A stretch of 15,840 bases of DNA from HGM13006 sp964527315 (GCA_964527315.1 CAZGOQ010000048.1:1-15840); one strand, 5' to 3'; numbered from the stretch's first letter, positions 5,869-14,549 are shown. Numbers and translations are program-made. Notes: a model not told the origin generated them from the letters alone.

Positions 5869-5897
5869 ATTTTATGTCTTTTCTTCTATAATGTCAA
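5869..5897 (-). promoter_or_regulatory. Promoter of the amino acid importer operon
   Basis: On the minus strand TTGACA (5897-5892) and TAAAAT (5874-5869) are separated by exactly 17 bases. The -35 hexamer contains the TGA stop codon of the upstream methyltransferase gene (5896-5894). The start would be near 5862, leaving a leader of about 65 nt, too short for a typical riboswitch. Confidence 0.75.
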
Positions 5898-7252
5898 GTA
5901 GTTGTTTTCGGCGCGGGGCCTGGGGCAGGCCAGCGCAGTCCCTTTGGAAAATGGTTTTTCAGCTGTCCTCCGGAGCCTTTGGCCCAACCAAGGGAAAGGC
6001 CGTCCACGGTGATCAGTGTCCAACCGGTCTGATCTCCCGCAATCACCTGACCATTTAAATACCGCTGAATTTCTTCCGAATTTGCGGAAAAGTCCGCTGT
6101 ATGCCTGCAGGTTTCCAGCCACAGAGCCAGCGCATGCGCCGGTTCAAACCGTCCCTTTTTCACCTGTCCCAATTCCAGTCCGGGCCGCAGAACCTTCAGT
6201 CCCGTGAAATCCGGCATTTCCGGCGGACAGAGATACACCGACGGGCCAAACGCACTGAGTCTCCCCTCGGGAAGCGTAATGCCCATATCCGCCAAAAACC
6301 GGGAAAGTTCTTCCGGCATCGGACGCTTCTCCGGCCCGACCATCGTCGGAGCGGGTTCCTCTCCTTCCCGCTGAAGCAGCGCGGCAAACTGTCCCTCTCC
6401 CGAAAGCTTATGGGGCCAAAGCCGAAAGGTATGGGCCAGATCGGGATTCCCCGATTCCGTCCACTCCGGCCTGCCGGGGGAAAACCACGGATTCTCCGCT
6501 TGCACCACCGAAAAGTCCGGACGCCGCTTCAAAAATGCGTCGAGGACGCCTTCATTTTCCTCCGGGGCAAAGGTGCAGGTGGAGTAGCAGAGCAGACCGC
6601 CCCGGCGCAGCATTTTAGCGGCGGAGTCCAAAATCTCGCCCTGGCGCTGGGCGCACATCTGCACCGTCTCCCGGCTCCAATCCGTTACAGCCGCGTCCTC
6701 CTTCCGGAACATTCCCTCTCCGGAGCAGGGCGCATCCACCAAAATCTTATCAAAAAATCCCGGAAACCTCCCCTCCAGATCTCTGGGATGCATATGAAGC
6801 ACCAGCGCATTCGGGATTCCCATACGCTCAATATTGCGGGAGAGAATTTTGGCGCGTTTCGGATGGATCTCATTGGAAACCAGCAGTCCCTCGCCCTTTA
6901 GCATATCCCCCAGCTGCGTGGATTTTCCGCCGGGTGCGGCGCAGAGATCCAGAATCCGCTCCCCCGGCTGCGGGTTTAAAATCCCCGCCGGGGCCATGGC
7001 CGAAGGCTCCTGCAAATAGTAAAGTCCCGCTTCATGATAAGGGTGTTTTCCCGGCCGGGCCGTTTCCGCATAGGTATAGCCCTGTTCCGCCCAGGGGACT
7101 TTTTCGCCCTGAAACGGCAGTCCCATGCCGTTATTTTTTCTTGCGGAACGCCGCAGACCCTTTTGCAGCGGCCGGTCATAGGCCCTTAAAAAATCCTCAT
7201 ACTCCCCGCCCAACAGCGTTTGCATCCGGGATAAAAACTCCGCCGGAAGCAT
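5894..7252 (-). CDS. rsmF: RsmF/NOP-family (NOL1/NOP2/Sun) RNA cytosine-5 methyltransferase
   Basis: SAM-dependent RNA m5C methyltransferase of 453 residues, close to E. coli RsmF, which modifies 16S rRNA. Motif I is LDLCAAPGGKSTQLGDML (101-118). Motif IV is LVDAPCSGEG (171-180) with Cys176. Motif VI is YSTCTFAPEENE (223-234) with the nucleophile Cys226. The N-terminal part (1-95) is the RNA-binding region of the family. The C-terminal ~150 residues, ending GWAKGSGGQLKNHFPKGLRWP, fit the RsmF-type C-terminal domains. The ATG at 7252 has AGGAGG close upstream; an upstream Met at 7285 has no such site. It lies 85 bases after uvrA with no promoter in between, so it is probably the last gene of that operon. 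The exact rRNA position is not predictable here, and the gene symbol rests on family resemblance. Confidence 0.88.
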   Translation of the reverse strand: MLPAEFLSRMQTLLGGEYEDFLRAYDRPLQKGLRRSARKNNGMGLPFQGEKVPWAEQGYTYAETARPGKHPYHEAGLYYLQEPSAMAPAGILNPQPGERILDLCAAPGGKSTQLGDMLKGEGLLVSNEIHPKRAKILSRNIERMGIPNALVLHMHPRDLEGRFPGFFDKILVDAPCSGEGMFRKEDAAVTDWSRETVQMCAQRQGEILDSAAKMLRRGGLLCYSTCTFAPEENEGVLDAFLKRRPDFSVVQAENPWFSPGRPEWTESGNPDLAHTFRLWPHKLSGEGQFAALLQREGEEPAPTMVGPEKRPMPEELSRFLADMGITLPEGRLSAFGPSVYLCPPEMPDFTGLKVLRPGLELGQVKKGRFEPAHALALWLETCRHTADFSANSEEIQRYLNGQVIAGDQTGWTLITVDGLSLGWAKGSGGQLKNHFPKGLRWPAPGPAPKTTT

Positions 7253-7304
7253 AACATTCCTCCTGTTCCATGGCACGATCATCAAACGCTTGCCGCCATC
7301 ATCC

Positions 7305-7336
7305 GGGAACGCCGCCGGCGATACGGCGGCGTTCCC
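7305..7336. repeat. Long perfect palindrome after uvrA
   Basis: GGGAACGCCGCC (7305-7316) pairs perfectly with GGCGGCGTTCCC (7325-7336), plus one inner G-C pair, starting one base after the uvrA stop. In the direction of uvrA transcription it is followed by GGATGATGG with no T-tract, so it is not a canonical terminator and the next gene is probably still transcribed. T residues follow only on the + strand. Its outer arms match the palindrome at 2419-2440. Confidence 0.6.
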
Positions 7337-7337
7337 T

Positions 7338-10163
7338 TTATTTCAGCATCTTCTTCAGGTATTGGCCGGTGTAACTCTTTTTGTTCTCCGCTACTTCCTC
7401 CGGCGTGCCGGCCGCGACAATTTCTCCGCCGCCGGCGCCGCCGTCCGGGCCAAGGTCGATAATATGATCCGCTACCTTGATCACATCCAGATTGTGCTCG
7501 ATGACCAAAACCGTGTTGCCCTGGTCTACCAGTGCCTGCAAGACCTCCACCAGCCGGTGTACATCCGCCACATGAAGTCCTGTCGTTGGCTCATCCAGAA
7601 TATAGAAGGTATTCCCGGTCGCGACGCGACTCAGTTCCGTCGCCAGTTTCACCCGCTGGGCTTCGCCGCCGGAGAGCGTCGTAGAGGACTGCCCCAATTT
7701 GATATATCCCAGTCCCACCTGGCAGAGCGCTTCCACCTTCCGGCGGATTTTGGGGAGATTTTCGAAAAAGTCCATTGCTTCATCCGCCGTCATATCCAGA
7801 ACATCCGCAATGCTTTTCCCCTTGTAGGTAACCTCCAGCGTCTCCCGATTATAGCGTTTCCCTTTGCAGACGTCACAGGGGACATAGACGTCCGGCAGAA
7901 AGTGCATCTCGATTTTCACCAGACCGTCCCCACAGCAGGCCTCGCAGCGGCCACCCTTGACGTTGAAGGAAAATCTCCCGGCGCCGTAGCCTTTCGCTTT
8001 GGCTTCAGCAGTGGACGCAAACAGATCCCGGATATCTCCAAACAGTCCTGTATAGGTGGCGGGGTTGGAGCGGGGCGTGCGTCCGATGGGACTTTGGTCA
8101 ATGCCGATCACCTTGTCCAGCAACCTGACGCCTTCGCTTTTTTCATGCTTTCCGCATTTGGTGCGGCTGCGGTTCAGTTCCGCCGCCAGTTTTTTATAGA
8201 TGATCTCATTGACCAGAGAAGATTTTCCGGAGCCGGACACACCGGTAACCACCGTCAGCGTCCCCAGCGGAATCGTCACATCGATTTGTTTTAAATTGTT
8301 CTCCGCGCAGCCGAAAAATCGCAGCTCCCGTCCGTCTCCGGGTCTCCGCTTCGGCGGCACAGGGATTTTTTTCGCGCCGGAAAGGTACTGGCCGGTTACA
8401 GACCGGGGGCAGTTGATAATATCCTGAATGCTGCCGGCCGCAACGACCTCGCCGCCGTGGATGCCCGCGCCCGGGCCGATATCCACCACATAATCTGCCG
8501 CCCGCATGGTGTCCTCGTCGTGCTCCACCACGATCAGGGTGTTGCCGAGATCCACCATCTGCCGGAGGGTTTTCAGTAGCTTGTCATTGTCTTTCTGGTG
8601 AAGCCCAATGGACGGCTCGTCCAGAATATAGAGTACGCCCATCAGAGACGAACCGATTTGGGTCGCCAGCCGAATGCGCTGGCTTTCTCCCCCGGAGAGC
8701 GTTCCCGCCGTCCGGCTGAGGGTCAGGTATTCCAGACCGACGCTCTTTAAAAACTCCAGCCGGGAACGAATTTCTCTCAAAATCTGATCCGCGATGACTC
8801 TTTGGGTGCCGTCCAGCCTCAGTGTATCCAAAAAGCAAAGAGCCTCCGAAACAGATTTTTTGCAGAACTCCATAATGTTCAGCCCGCCGACGGTGACCGC
8901 AAGCACGACAGGGCTCAGGCGATCCCCCTGGCAGTCCGGGCAGGGATAGTAACTCATACATTCCTCCAGTTCCCGCCGCATGGAGTCTGACTGGGTTTCC
9001 CTATATCGTCTGGAGAGATTGTTGACGATGCCCTCAAAGGCCTGCTCCAAAGTGCCCCGGCCGTTGCCCCGGTCATAGTAGAGCTTCAGCTTTTCTTCGC
9101 CGGTACCGTAGAGCAGCGCGTCAATGGCCGCATCTGAGAGTTTATTCAACGGCGTTTCCAGAGAAAAATGATATTTCCTGCCCAGCGCTTCATAGTACAT
9201 CCGGCTGATGGTGTCGTTTTTGGCGTTGCCCCATCCGCTGGCGCTGATTCCGCCCTCCAAAATGCTCAGGCTCCGGTTTGGCATGATCAAATCGGGATCG
9301 ACCTTTAACTGATAGCCCAGACCTCCGCAGCCGGGACAGGCCCCATAGGGATTATTAAAGGAAAACATCCGGGGTTCCAGTTCCGGCAGGGATACGCCGC
9401 AGTCCTCACAGGCATAATTCTGGGAAAAAGAAAGTTCTGTATCATCCCGAACCAGATGGACGATGACCTGTCCCTCGGAAATGTTCAGCGCCGTCTCAAT
9501 GGAGTCTGTCAGTCTCCGGACAATGTCCGCTTTCATGACCAGCCGGTCAATGATGATCTCAATGTCGTGCTTTTTATTTTTACTCAGCGGAATCTCTTCG
9601 CTCAGATCGTAGACATTTCCATCCGCACGGACGCGGACATAGCCGCTCTTCCTGGCATCGGCAAATACCTTCTGGTGCTCGCCCTTTTTTCCGCGAACCA
9701 CCGGCGCCAGGATCTGAAAACGGGTCCCCTCCTCCAATGCCATAACCTGATCCACGATCTGGTCCACACTCTGGCGGCGAATTTCCCTGCCGCATTTGGG
9801 GCAATGAGGCACGCCGACTCTGGCCCAGAGCAAACGAAGATAGTCATAGATCTCCGTGACCGTTCCCACCGTAGAGCGGGGATTCCGGGAGGTGGTTTTC
9901 TGATCAATGGAAATTGCCGGGGACAGACCGTCGATAGCGTCCACATCCGGCTTGTCCATCTGTCCCAGAAACATACGGGCATAGGAGGACAGGGATTCCA
10001 CATACCGCCGCTGCCCTTCGGCATAGATGGTGTCAAAAGCCAGAGAAGACTTTCCGGAACCGGAAAGTCCAGTCAGCACCACCAGTTTGTCTCTGGGGAT
10101 GGTCAGATCAATATTTTTTAAATTGTTTTCCCGTGCGCCCTTGATGATGATTTGATCCTGCAA
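7338..10163 (-). CDS. uvrA: UvrABC excinuclease subunit A, TTG start
   Basis: Damage-sensing ATPase of nucleotide excision repair; it loads UvrB on lesions. From TTG at 10163 it is 941 residues, the normal UvrA size, and begins MQDQIIIKGARENNLKNI as in family members. The double ABC cassette is complete: Walker A GLSGSGKSS (32-40) and GVSGSGKSS (about 640), signatures LSGGESQRIRLA (about 488) and LSGGEAQRVKLA (about 828), and both ILDEPSIGLH and ILDEPTTGLH. Zinc-binding cysteine pairs are visible in CEDCG and CPGCGG, and in CEACCGDG and CDVCKGKRY. The frame is open to an ATG at 10304, but that would overlap the CapA-type gene by 100 bases and add 47 non-UvrA residues. AGGAG (10179-10175) lies 11 bases from the TTG; an ATT start at 10166 would have an 8-base spacer. 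Confidence 0.96.
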   Translation of the reverse strand: MQDQIIIKGARENNLKNIDLTIPRDKLVVLTGLSGSGKSSLAFDTIYAEGQRRYVESLSSYARMFLGQMDKPDVDAIDGLSPAISIDQKTTSRNPRSTVGTVTEIYDYLRLLWARVGVPHCPKCGREIRRQSVDQIVDQVMALEEGTRFQILAPVVRGKKGEHQKVFADARKSGYVRVRADGNVYDLSEEIPLSKNKKHDIEIIIDRLVMKADIVRRLTDSIETALNISEGQVIVHLVRDDTELSFSQNYACEDCGVSLPELEPRMFSFNNPYGACPGCGGLGYQLKVDPDLIMPNRSLSILEGGISASGWGNAKNDTISRMYYEALGRKYHFSLETPLNKLSDAAIDALLYGTGEEKLKLYYDRGNGRGTLEQAFEGIVNNLSRRYRETQSDSMRRELEECMSYYPCPDCQGDRLSPVVLAVTVGGLNIMEFCKKSVSEALCFLDTLRLDGTQRVIADQILREIRSRLEFLKSVGLEYLTLSRTAGTLSGGESQRIRLATQIGSSLMGVLYILDEPSIGLHQKDNDKLLKTLRQMVDLGNTLIVVEHDEDTMRAADYVVDIGPGAGIHGGEVVAAGSIQDIINCPRSVTGQYLSGAKKIPVPPKRRPGDGRELRFFGCAENNLKQIDVTIPLGTLTVVTGVSGSGKSSLVNEIIYKKLAAELNRSRTKCGKHEKSEGVRLLDKVIGIDQSPIGRTPRSNPATYTGLFGDIRDLFASTAEAKAKGYGAGRFSFNVKGGRCEACCGDGLVKIEMHFLPDVYVPCDVCKGKRYNRETLEVTYKGKSIADVLDMTADEAMDFFENLPKIRRKVEALCQVGLGYIKLGQSSTTLSGGEAQRVKLATELSRVATGNTFYILDEPTTGLHVADVHRLVEVLQALVDQGNTVLVIEHNLDVIKVADHIIDLGPDGGAGGGEIVAAGTPEEVAENKKSYTGQYLKKMLK

Positions 10164-10204
10164 AATGATTTCAGCTCCTATGGCCGCGATAACGCTGTAA
10201 TTCT

Positions 10205-11413
10205 TTACGCTTTTGGCGAAATCCCGCCGTCGATTTCCGCGCACAGATCGTAAAGTTTGCTCAGAATGCGATCCGCTTCGCTGCCGGAGACCGGCGTGGG
10301 ACAATAGGTATTGACGGCCGCATCCGTGGAGATCGAGCAGGGGATCAGTTCATAGTCTGCTTCCTCCTGACATTGGCCGTCCACCAGAGTGAAATGCTGC
10401 TGGAAGATCACCGTGTCTTTGTCCTTGCAGATGGAATTTCCGCCAAAGCAGAAATTTCCGAGACTGTAGCAGATGTATTTTCCCTTGTATTCCTCAATGC
10501 CCTGGAGCACATGAGGATGATGGCCAATCACAAGATCGGCGCCTGCGTCGATGACCGCATGAGCCAGCGTCGTATGTACCTCATCGGGCGTATAGGAATT
10601 TTCATCGCCCCAGTGGAAAACGGCAACAATAATCTGTGCGCCCCGTTCCTTTAGATCCCGGACATTTTCCTCCGCCTGTTCCATGCAGCCGATGCCCTCT
10701 TCGCACTCATAGATGCCGCTCAGGCCGATTTTGACACCCTGCGCTTCCACGATCGCCGTATAGGCGTTTCCGAACCGGGTGATGCCCGCATTGTCCAGAT
10801 TGGCCAGCGTATCCACATAGCCCTCGTCGCCGTAATCTATCGTGTGATTATTCGCCACATTGACCGCATCCACGCCGCCGCTGGACAAAATGCCCACATA
10901 GGAGGGATCCCCCCTGAAGATCCACTGCTTATTGGCCCGGGTGCCTGAGTTCGTCAGTGTTCCCTCCAGGTTGGCTACCGTCAAATCATCCCCCTCAAAG
11001 ATTGATTTGACGTTCTGAAAAAAATAGTTTTCTCCGTAGGTATCGTAGTAATCTTCAAATGAGCCGTCGTAGACCGCGCCTTCATAGCTGGACAGGGTAC
11101 AGTCTCCGACAAAACTCAGCGTCAGTTCCACCCGCTCCTGCGGATCCTGATCCTCGGGTTCCGGCTGAGCAGAGACTTCCGGCGACTGCTGTGCCGTCAG
11201 GGCCTCCGCCTCTTTTTTTGCGGAAAGCTTTTCCGCCAGCTCCTTGACCGCGCTGCGGGCAGAGCAGCTGACGATCAGCGAAGCAATTGCCAGCACAATG
11301 GCAAGCAGGATCGCCCCCATACGGATCCTTCGCCGTATTTTCAAATACTTCTGCCGTTCTGCCCGACGCTGCTGCTGTGTCTGACCGGGCGTTTTCTTCG
11401 GAGTGTTGTCCAT
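10205..11413 (-). CDS. CapA-family metallophosphatase-like protein, membrane-anchored
   Basis: A 402-residue protein of the CapA / poly-gamma-glutamate synthesis family, which has a calcineurin-like metallophosphatase fold. Visible motifs are FVGDC (101-105), ANLEG (147-151), ANNH (187-190), FHWGD (266-270) and GHHPH (297-301), followed by SLGNF (317-321). Together these form a di-metal site. A basic N-terminus (1-32) and a hydrophobic helix (33-49) anchor it in the membrane with the enzyme outside. IVSC (47-50) also resembles a lipobox, though the n-region is long. A Glu/Gln/Pro-rich linker (about 60-95) follows. There are no capB or capC neighbours, so polyglutamate synthesis is not implied. 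It sits between uvrB (82-base gap) and uvrA (41-base gap) on the same strand, with no promoter of its own that I can see. Confidence 0.88.
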   Translation of the reverse strand: MDNTPKKTPGQTQQQRRAERQKYLKIRRRIRMGAILLAIVLAIASLIVSCSARSAVKELAEKLSAKKEAEALTAQQSPEVSAQPEPEDQDPQERVELTLSFVGDCTLSSYEGAVYDGSFEDYYDTYGENYFFQNVKSIFEGDDLTVANLEGTLTNSGTRANKQWIFRGDPSYVGILSSGGVDAVNVANNHTIDYGDEGYVDTLANLDNAGITRFGNAYTAIVEAQGVKIGLSGIYECEEGIGCMEQAEENVRDLKERGAQIIVAVFHWGDENSYTPDEVHTTLAHAVIDAGADLVIGHHPHVLQGIEEYKGKYICYSLGNFCFGGNSICKDKDTVIFQQHFTLVDGQCQEEADYELIPCSISTDAAVNTYCPTPVSGSEADRILSKLYDLCAEIDGGISPKA

Positions 11414-11442
11414 GGGTGTTACCTTCCCTTCTTTTTTGACGT

Positions 11443-11507
11443 CTGCAATTCTTCCGCAGCGGCCGCGCCGCGCCGGTGATTGCAGGGCAGAGGGATCATC
11501 TCCCTCT
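11443..11507 (-). other. uvrB-capA intergenic hairpins without T-tract
   Basis: AGAGGGA (11489-11495) pairs with TCCCTCT (11501-11507), and the loop holds part of the uvrB stop region. CTGCAAT (11443-11449) pairs with ATTGCAG (11479-11485) around a very GC-rich core. Neither is followed by T residues on the minus strand, so they look like mRNA structure or partial attenuation, not termination. Confidence 0.3.
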
Positions 11508-13448
11508 TAATTGGATTATCTGATCTCGCAATACTGCCGCATACTCGTATTCCATCATCTTTGCGGCCTTCTTCATTTCTTTTTCCAGCCGCCGGATCTC
11601 CGCTTCCCGTTCATTTTTGGTCAGCTTCCGTCCTTCTATTTCCACATCCGCCGTCCTGGAAATCTCGATCAGTTCCCGGATGGACTTGATGATGGTTTTG
11701 GGTACGATGCCGTTTCTCTCGTTGTATTCCTGCTGAAGCTTTCTTCTGCGCTCCGTCTCCTTGATGGCATAGTCCATCGCCGCCGTAATATGGTCCGCGT
11801 ACATGATGACCCTGCCGTCCGCATTTCTGGCCGCCCGGCCAATGGTCTGAATAAGACTGGTGGGGGATCGCAAAAAGCCCTCCTTGTCCGCATCCAGAAT
11901 GGCAACCAGCGCCACCTCCGGCAGATCCAGTCCCTCCCTGAGCAGGTTAATGCCTACCAGTACGTCAAACTTCTGCATCCGCAGATCCCGGATGATCTCC
12001 TGCCGCTCCATCGTGTCTACATCCGAGTGCATATATCGCACCCGTATCCCCGCCTTTGTGAAATAAGCCGTCAAATCCTCCGCCATCTTCTTGGTCAGGG
12101 TCGTGACCAGTGTGCGGAAATTCCGGGCCGCGAGCGTATTGATTTCGCTGATCAGATCGTCGATCTGCCCATCTACCGGGCGAACCTCTACCACGGGATC
12201 CAGCAGGCCCGTCGGACGGAGCAACTGCTCTACCACCTGCCCGGCCCGCTCCAATTCGTATTCCGCCGGGGTGGCAGACACATAGATAACCTGCCTGATC
12301 TTGTCCTGAAACTCTTCAAATTTCAGGGGGCGGTTATCAAACGCCGAGGGAAGGCGAAACCCATAGTCCACCAGCGCCGTTTTTCTGGCCCGATCGCCGT
12401 TGTACATGGCCCGCACCTGGGGCACTGTCACATGGCTCTCGTCAATAAACATCAGAAAATCCTCCGGGAAATAATCCATCAGGGTCATCGGCGGCGAACC
12501 GGCAGGCCGGCCGCTGATAACGCGGGAGTAGTTCTCAATGCCGGAGCAGAATCCCAATTCCTCCATCATTTCAATATCATACATGGTCCGCTGATGGATA
12601 CGCTGCGCCTCCAGCAGCTTGTTGTTTTCCTTAAACCACTGTTCTCTGTCCAGCAGTTCGCTGGCAATCTCCTTTGTCGCCCGCTCCATCTTCTCTCTGG
12701 TGGTAACATAATGGCTGGCGGGATAAATGGCGCAATGGCTTACCGCCCGCTCCACCGCACCGGTAACCGGATTGAACTCGCTGATACGGTCCACCTCATC
12801 GCCGAAAAATTCGATTCGGATGGCCCGGCTGGTCCACCCTGCCGGATAGACCTCCACCGTATCCCCCCGCACCCGGAAGGTATTGCGGATAAAGTTGACG
12901 TCGTTCCGTTCATAGCGGATAGCAATCAGGCTCCGCAGGAGGGCGTCCCGCTCCCAGGTCTGCCCCTGCCGGATGGACACCACCAGCGATTTATAGTCCT
13001 CCGGGTCTCCCAGACCATAGATGCAGCTGACGGAGGAAACCACGATGACATCCCGCCGCTCCAGCAGCGACGCCGTGGCGGAATTCCGCAGGCGGTCGAT
13101 TTCGTCATTGGTGGAGCAGTCTTTTTCGATATAGGTATCTGTATGAGCGATATAGGCCTCCGGCTGATAGTAATCATAGTAAGAGACAAAATACTCCACG
13201 GCATTTTCAGGAAAGAACTCTTTGAATTCCGCACAAAGCTGGGCCGCCAGGGTCTTATTGTGGGCCAGCACCAGTGTGGGCCGGTTCATCCTTGCAATGA
13301 CATTGGCCATGGTAAAGGTCTTGCCGGAACCGGTGACGCCAAGGAGCACCTGCTCATCAATGTCGTTTTGCAGCCCCATTACCAGCTTGTCGATGGCTTC
13401 CGGCTGGTCGCCGGAGGGCTGGAACCGGGAAACCAGTTTAAAATCCAC
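11496..13448 (-). CDS. uvrB: UvrABC excinuclease subunit B, GTG start
   Basis: Helicase-like damage-verification subunit that receives DNA from UvrA and recruits UvrC. The 650-residue length is usual. Walker A is GVTGSGKT (37-44). The damage-probing beta-hairpin region YYDYYQPEAYI (90-100) precedes EKDCSTNDEIDRLR (108-121) and SSVSCIYGLG (138-147). The DEAD-type motif is DESH (near 337), motif VI is QTIGRAARN, and the last ~35 residues (EIRRLEKEMKKAAKMMEYEYAAVLRDQI region) form the UVR domain for UvrC. The start codon is GTG at 13448 with AGGGGGTGA upstream; a nearby ATG at 13470 is out of frame. It is the first gene of a uvrB-capA-uvrA-rsmF unit driven by the promoter at 13495-13523. I found no GAAC-N4-GTTC LexA-type box in the upstream gap. 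Confidence 0.97.
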   Translation of the reverse strand: MDFKLVSRFQPSGDQPEAIDKLVMGLQNDIDEQVLLGVTGSGKTFTMANVIARMNRPTLVLAHNKTLAAQLCAEFKEFFPENAVEYFVSYYDYYQPEAYIAHTDTYIEKDCSTNDEIDRLRNSATASLLERRDVIVVSSVSCIYGLGDPEDYKSLVVSIRQGQTWERDALLRSLIAIRYERNDVNFIRNTFRVRGDTVEVYPAGWTSRAIRIEFFGDEVDRISEFNPVTGAVERAVSHCAIYPASHYVTTREKMERATKEIASELLDREQWFKENNKLLEAQRIHQRTMYDIEMMEELGFCSGIENYSRVISGRPAGSPPMTLMDYFPEDFLMFIDESHVTVPQVRAMYNGDRARKTALVDYGFRLPSAFDNRPLKFEEFQDKIRQVIYVSATPAEYELERAGQVVEQLLRPTGLLDPVVEVRPVDGQIDDLISEINTLAARNFRTLVTTLTKKMAEDLTAYFTKAGIRVRYMHSDVDTMERQEIIRDLRMQKFDVLVGINLLREGLDLPEVALVAILDADKEGFLRSPTSLIQTIGRAARNADGRVIMYADHITAAMDYAIKETERRRKLQQEYNERNGIVPKTIIKSIRELIEISRTADVEIEGRKLTKNEREAEIRRLEKEMKKAAKMMEYEYAAVLRDQIIQLRGR

Positions 13449-13494
13449 CCCGTGTCACCCCCTGTTCCATATGCGCCGGAAAATTAACCGTCCT

Positions 13495-13523
13495 ATTATA
13501 GCATAACCGATCAAAAACTACAA
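13495..13523 (-). promoter_or_regulatory. uvrB operon promoter, extended -10
   Basis: On the minus strand TTGTAG (13523-13518) and TATAAT (13500-13495) are separated by 17 bases, with TGC directly before the -10 box. The start would be near 13488, about 40 bases before the uvrB GTG. Confidence 0.7.
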
Positions 13524-13605
13524 GATGTGGGTCGGGATAAAATTCCTTCTTATTTCAGGGATTTTCGTCGAAAGCCGTCAAAAACATCAGCGCAAAAAAT
13601 ATAAA

Positions 13606-13634
13606 TTGCCAATCTCCTTGAACTATGGTAAAGT
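13606..13634 (+). promoter_or_regulatory. Promoter of the phospholipase C-family gene
   Basis: TTGCCA (13606-13611) and TAAAGT (13629-13634) are spaced by 17 bases, with TGG as an extended -10. The start would be near 13641, about 20 bases before the ATG at 13662. It is divergent from the uvrB promoter, and about 80 AT-rich bases between the two hold no other feature that I recognise. Confidence 0.5.
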
Positions 13635-13661
13635 TTAGAAGAAGAAAGGGAGGAATCCGTT

Positions 13662-14453
13662 ATGCCAACAACTTACGCTCATTATCGCTTTGGACGGGAC
13701 GCGCTGGGCCATATGCCGGAAGCCGCGCAGCGCATTGTTTCTTCGCACCGGCAGCTTTTTGACTTTGGCGTTCATGGGCCGGATCTGCTGTTTTATTACA
13801 GGCCGTTTTTAAAAACGCCCGTCAACCATCTGGGCATTCAATGTCATCGGCAGACCGGGCGATGTTTCTTCACCCGGGCAGCAAAAGCAGCTGCCGCCTG
13901 CCCTCAGCGGGACGCGGCCCGGAGTTACCTGCTGGGCGTTTTGTGCCATTTCATTCTGGACCGGGAATGCCATCCCTATGTGGCGGAAAAGGAAAAATCC
14001 GGTGTCAGCCACTCCGCCATTGAAGCGTCCTTTGACCGCTTTTTAATGGAACAGGACGGCCTTGACCCCCTGACCCACCGTCCGACCGGCCATTTGATCC
14101 CCTCGGCCGGCAGCGCCCTTGTGATCGCGGACTTTTATCCGCCCCTGAGCCGGAAAGAGATCCTGATTGCAGAAAACTCCATGGTATTTTATCTCAATGC
14201 TCTGGTAACGCCGCCGGGCAAAAAGCGCACCGCTCTGCTGACAGCCATGAAGCTTGCGGGCCAACAACATTTTTGCGATCTGCTGATCCCTCTGACGCCA
14301 AATCCGAAATGCCGTGACAGCGACGGCATTTTGCTTGACAAATATCAGGGCGCTCTGGCGCTGGCGGAGACAATGACGCCGGAACTGCTGGGCCATATCG
14401 AAACAGGAAGCCCTCTTGGCACGGGATTTGATCATACGTTTGGAGAAACGTAA
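13662..14453 (+). CDS. Zinc-dependent phospholipase C family protein, no signal peptide
   Basis: A 263-residue protein with the Zn_dep_PLPC-type layout. It has MPTTYAHYRFG at the N-terminus (His7), FDFGVHGPDLLFYY (33-46, His38 and Asp41), YLLGVLCHFILDRECHPYV (89-107, His96, Asp100, His104) and SHSAIEASFDRFLM (116-129, His117, Glu121, Asp125). These His and Asp/Glu residues are the expected metal ligands of the clostridial alpha-toxin-like fold. Unlike secreted phospholipases C it has no signal peptide and no C-terminal C2-type domain, so it is probably cytoplasmic with an unknown, perhaps non-lipid, substrate. AAGGGAGGA lies 8 bases before the ATG. It precedes the transporter gene by 96 bases with no terminator between. 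The family call is firm; activity is inference. Confidence 0.87.
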   Translation: MPTTYAHYRFGRDALGHMPEAAQRIVSSHRQLFDFGVHGPDLLFYYRPFLKTPVNHLGIQCHRQTGRCFFTRAAKAAAACPQRDAARSYLLGVLCHFILDRECHPYVAEKEKSGVSHSAIEASFDRFLMEQDGLDPLTHRPTGHLIPSAGSALVIADFYPPLSRKEILIAENSMVFYLNALVTPPGKKRTALLTAMKLAGQQHFCDLLIPLTPNPKCRDSDGILLDKYQGALALAETMTPELLGHIETGSPLGTGFDHTFGET

Positions 14454-14549
14454 CCCGTTTAGCCGCCTTCCGTCCCGGACCCGCAGACAGGGCGCGCTAT
14501 CATACGGCAAACGCTGTTTTTAATGCAGAATATGTAAGGAGAGAAAAAC

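Noticed and set aside
7305..7336. Strong hairpin after uvrA taken as its terminator
   Set aside because: No T-tract in the uvrA direction, and the next gene has no promoter of its own, so I list it as a palindromic repeat.
10164..10304. N-terminal extension of UvrA by 47 residues to an ATG
   Set aside because: Overlaps the CapA-type gene by 100 bases, and the residues have no counterpart in UvrA, whose usual start is reached at the TTG.
11511..13487. A 658-codon open frame on the + strand opposite uvrB
   Set aside because: It mirrors uvrB almost exactly, has a composition rich in His, Arg, Gln and Pro with no recognisable domain, and lacks a ribosome binding site. It arises from the GC-rich codon use of uvrB.
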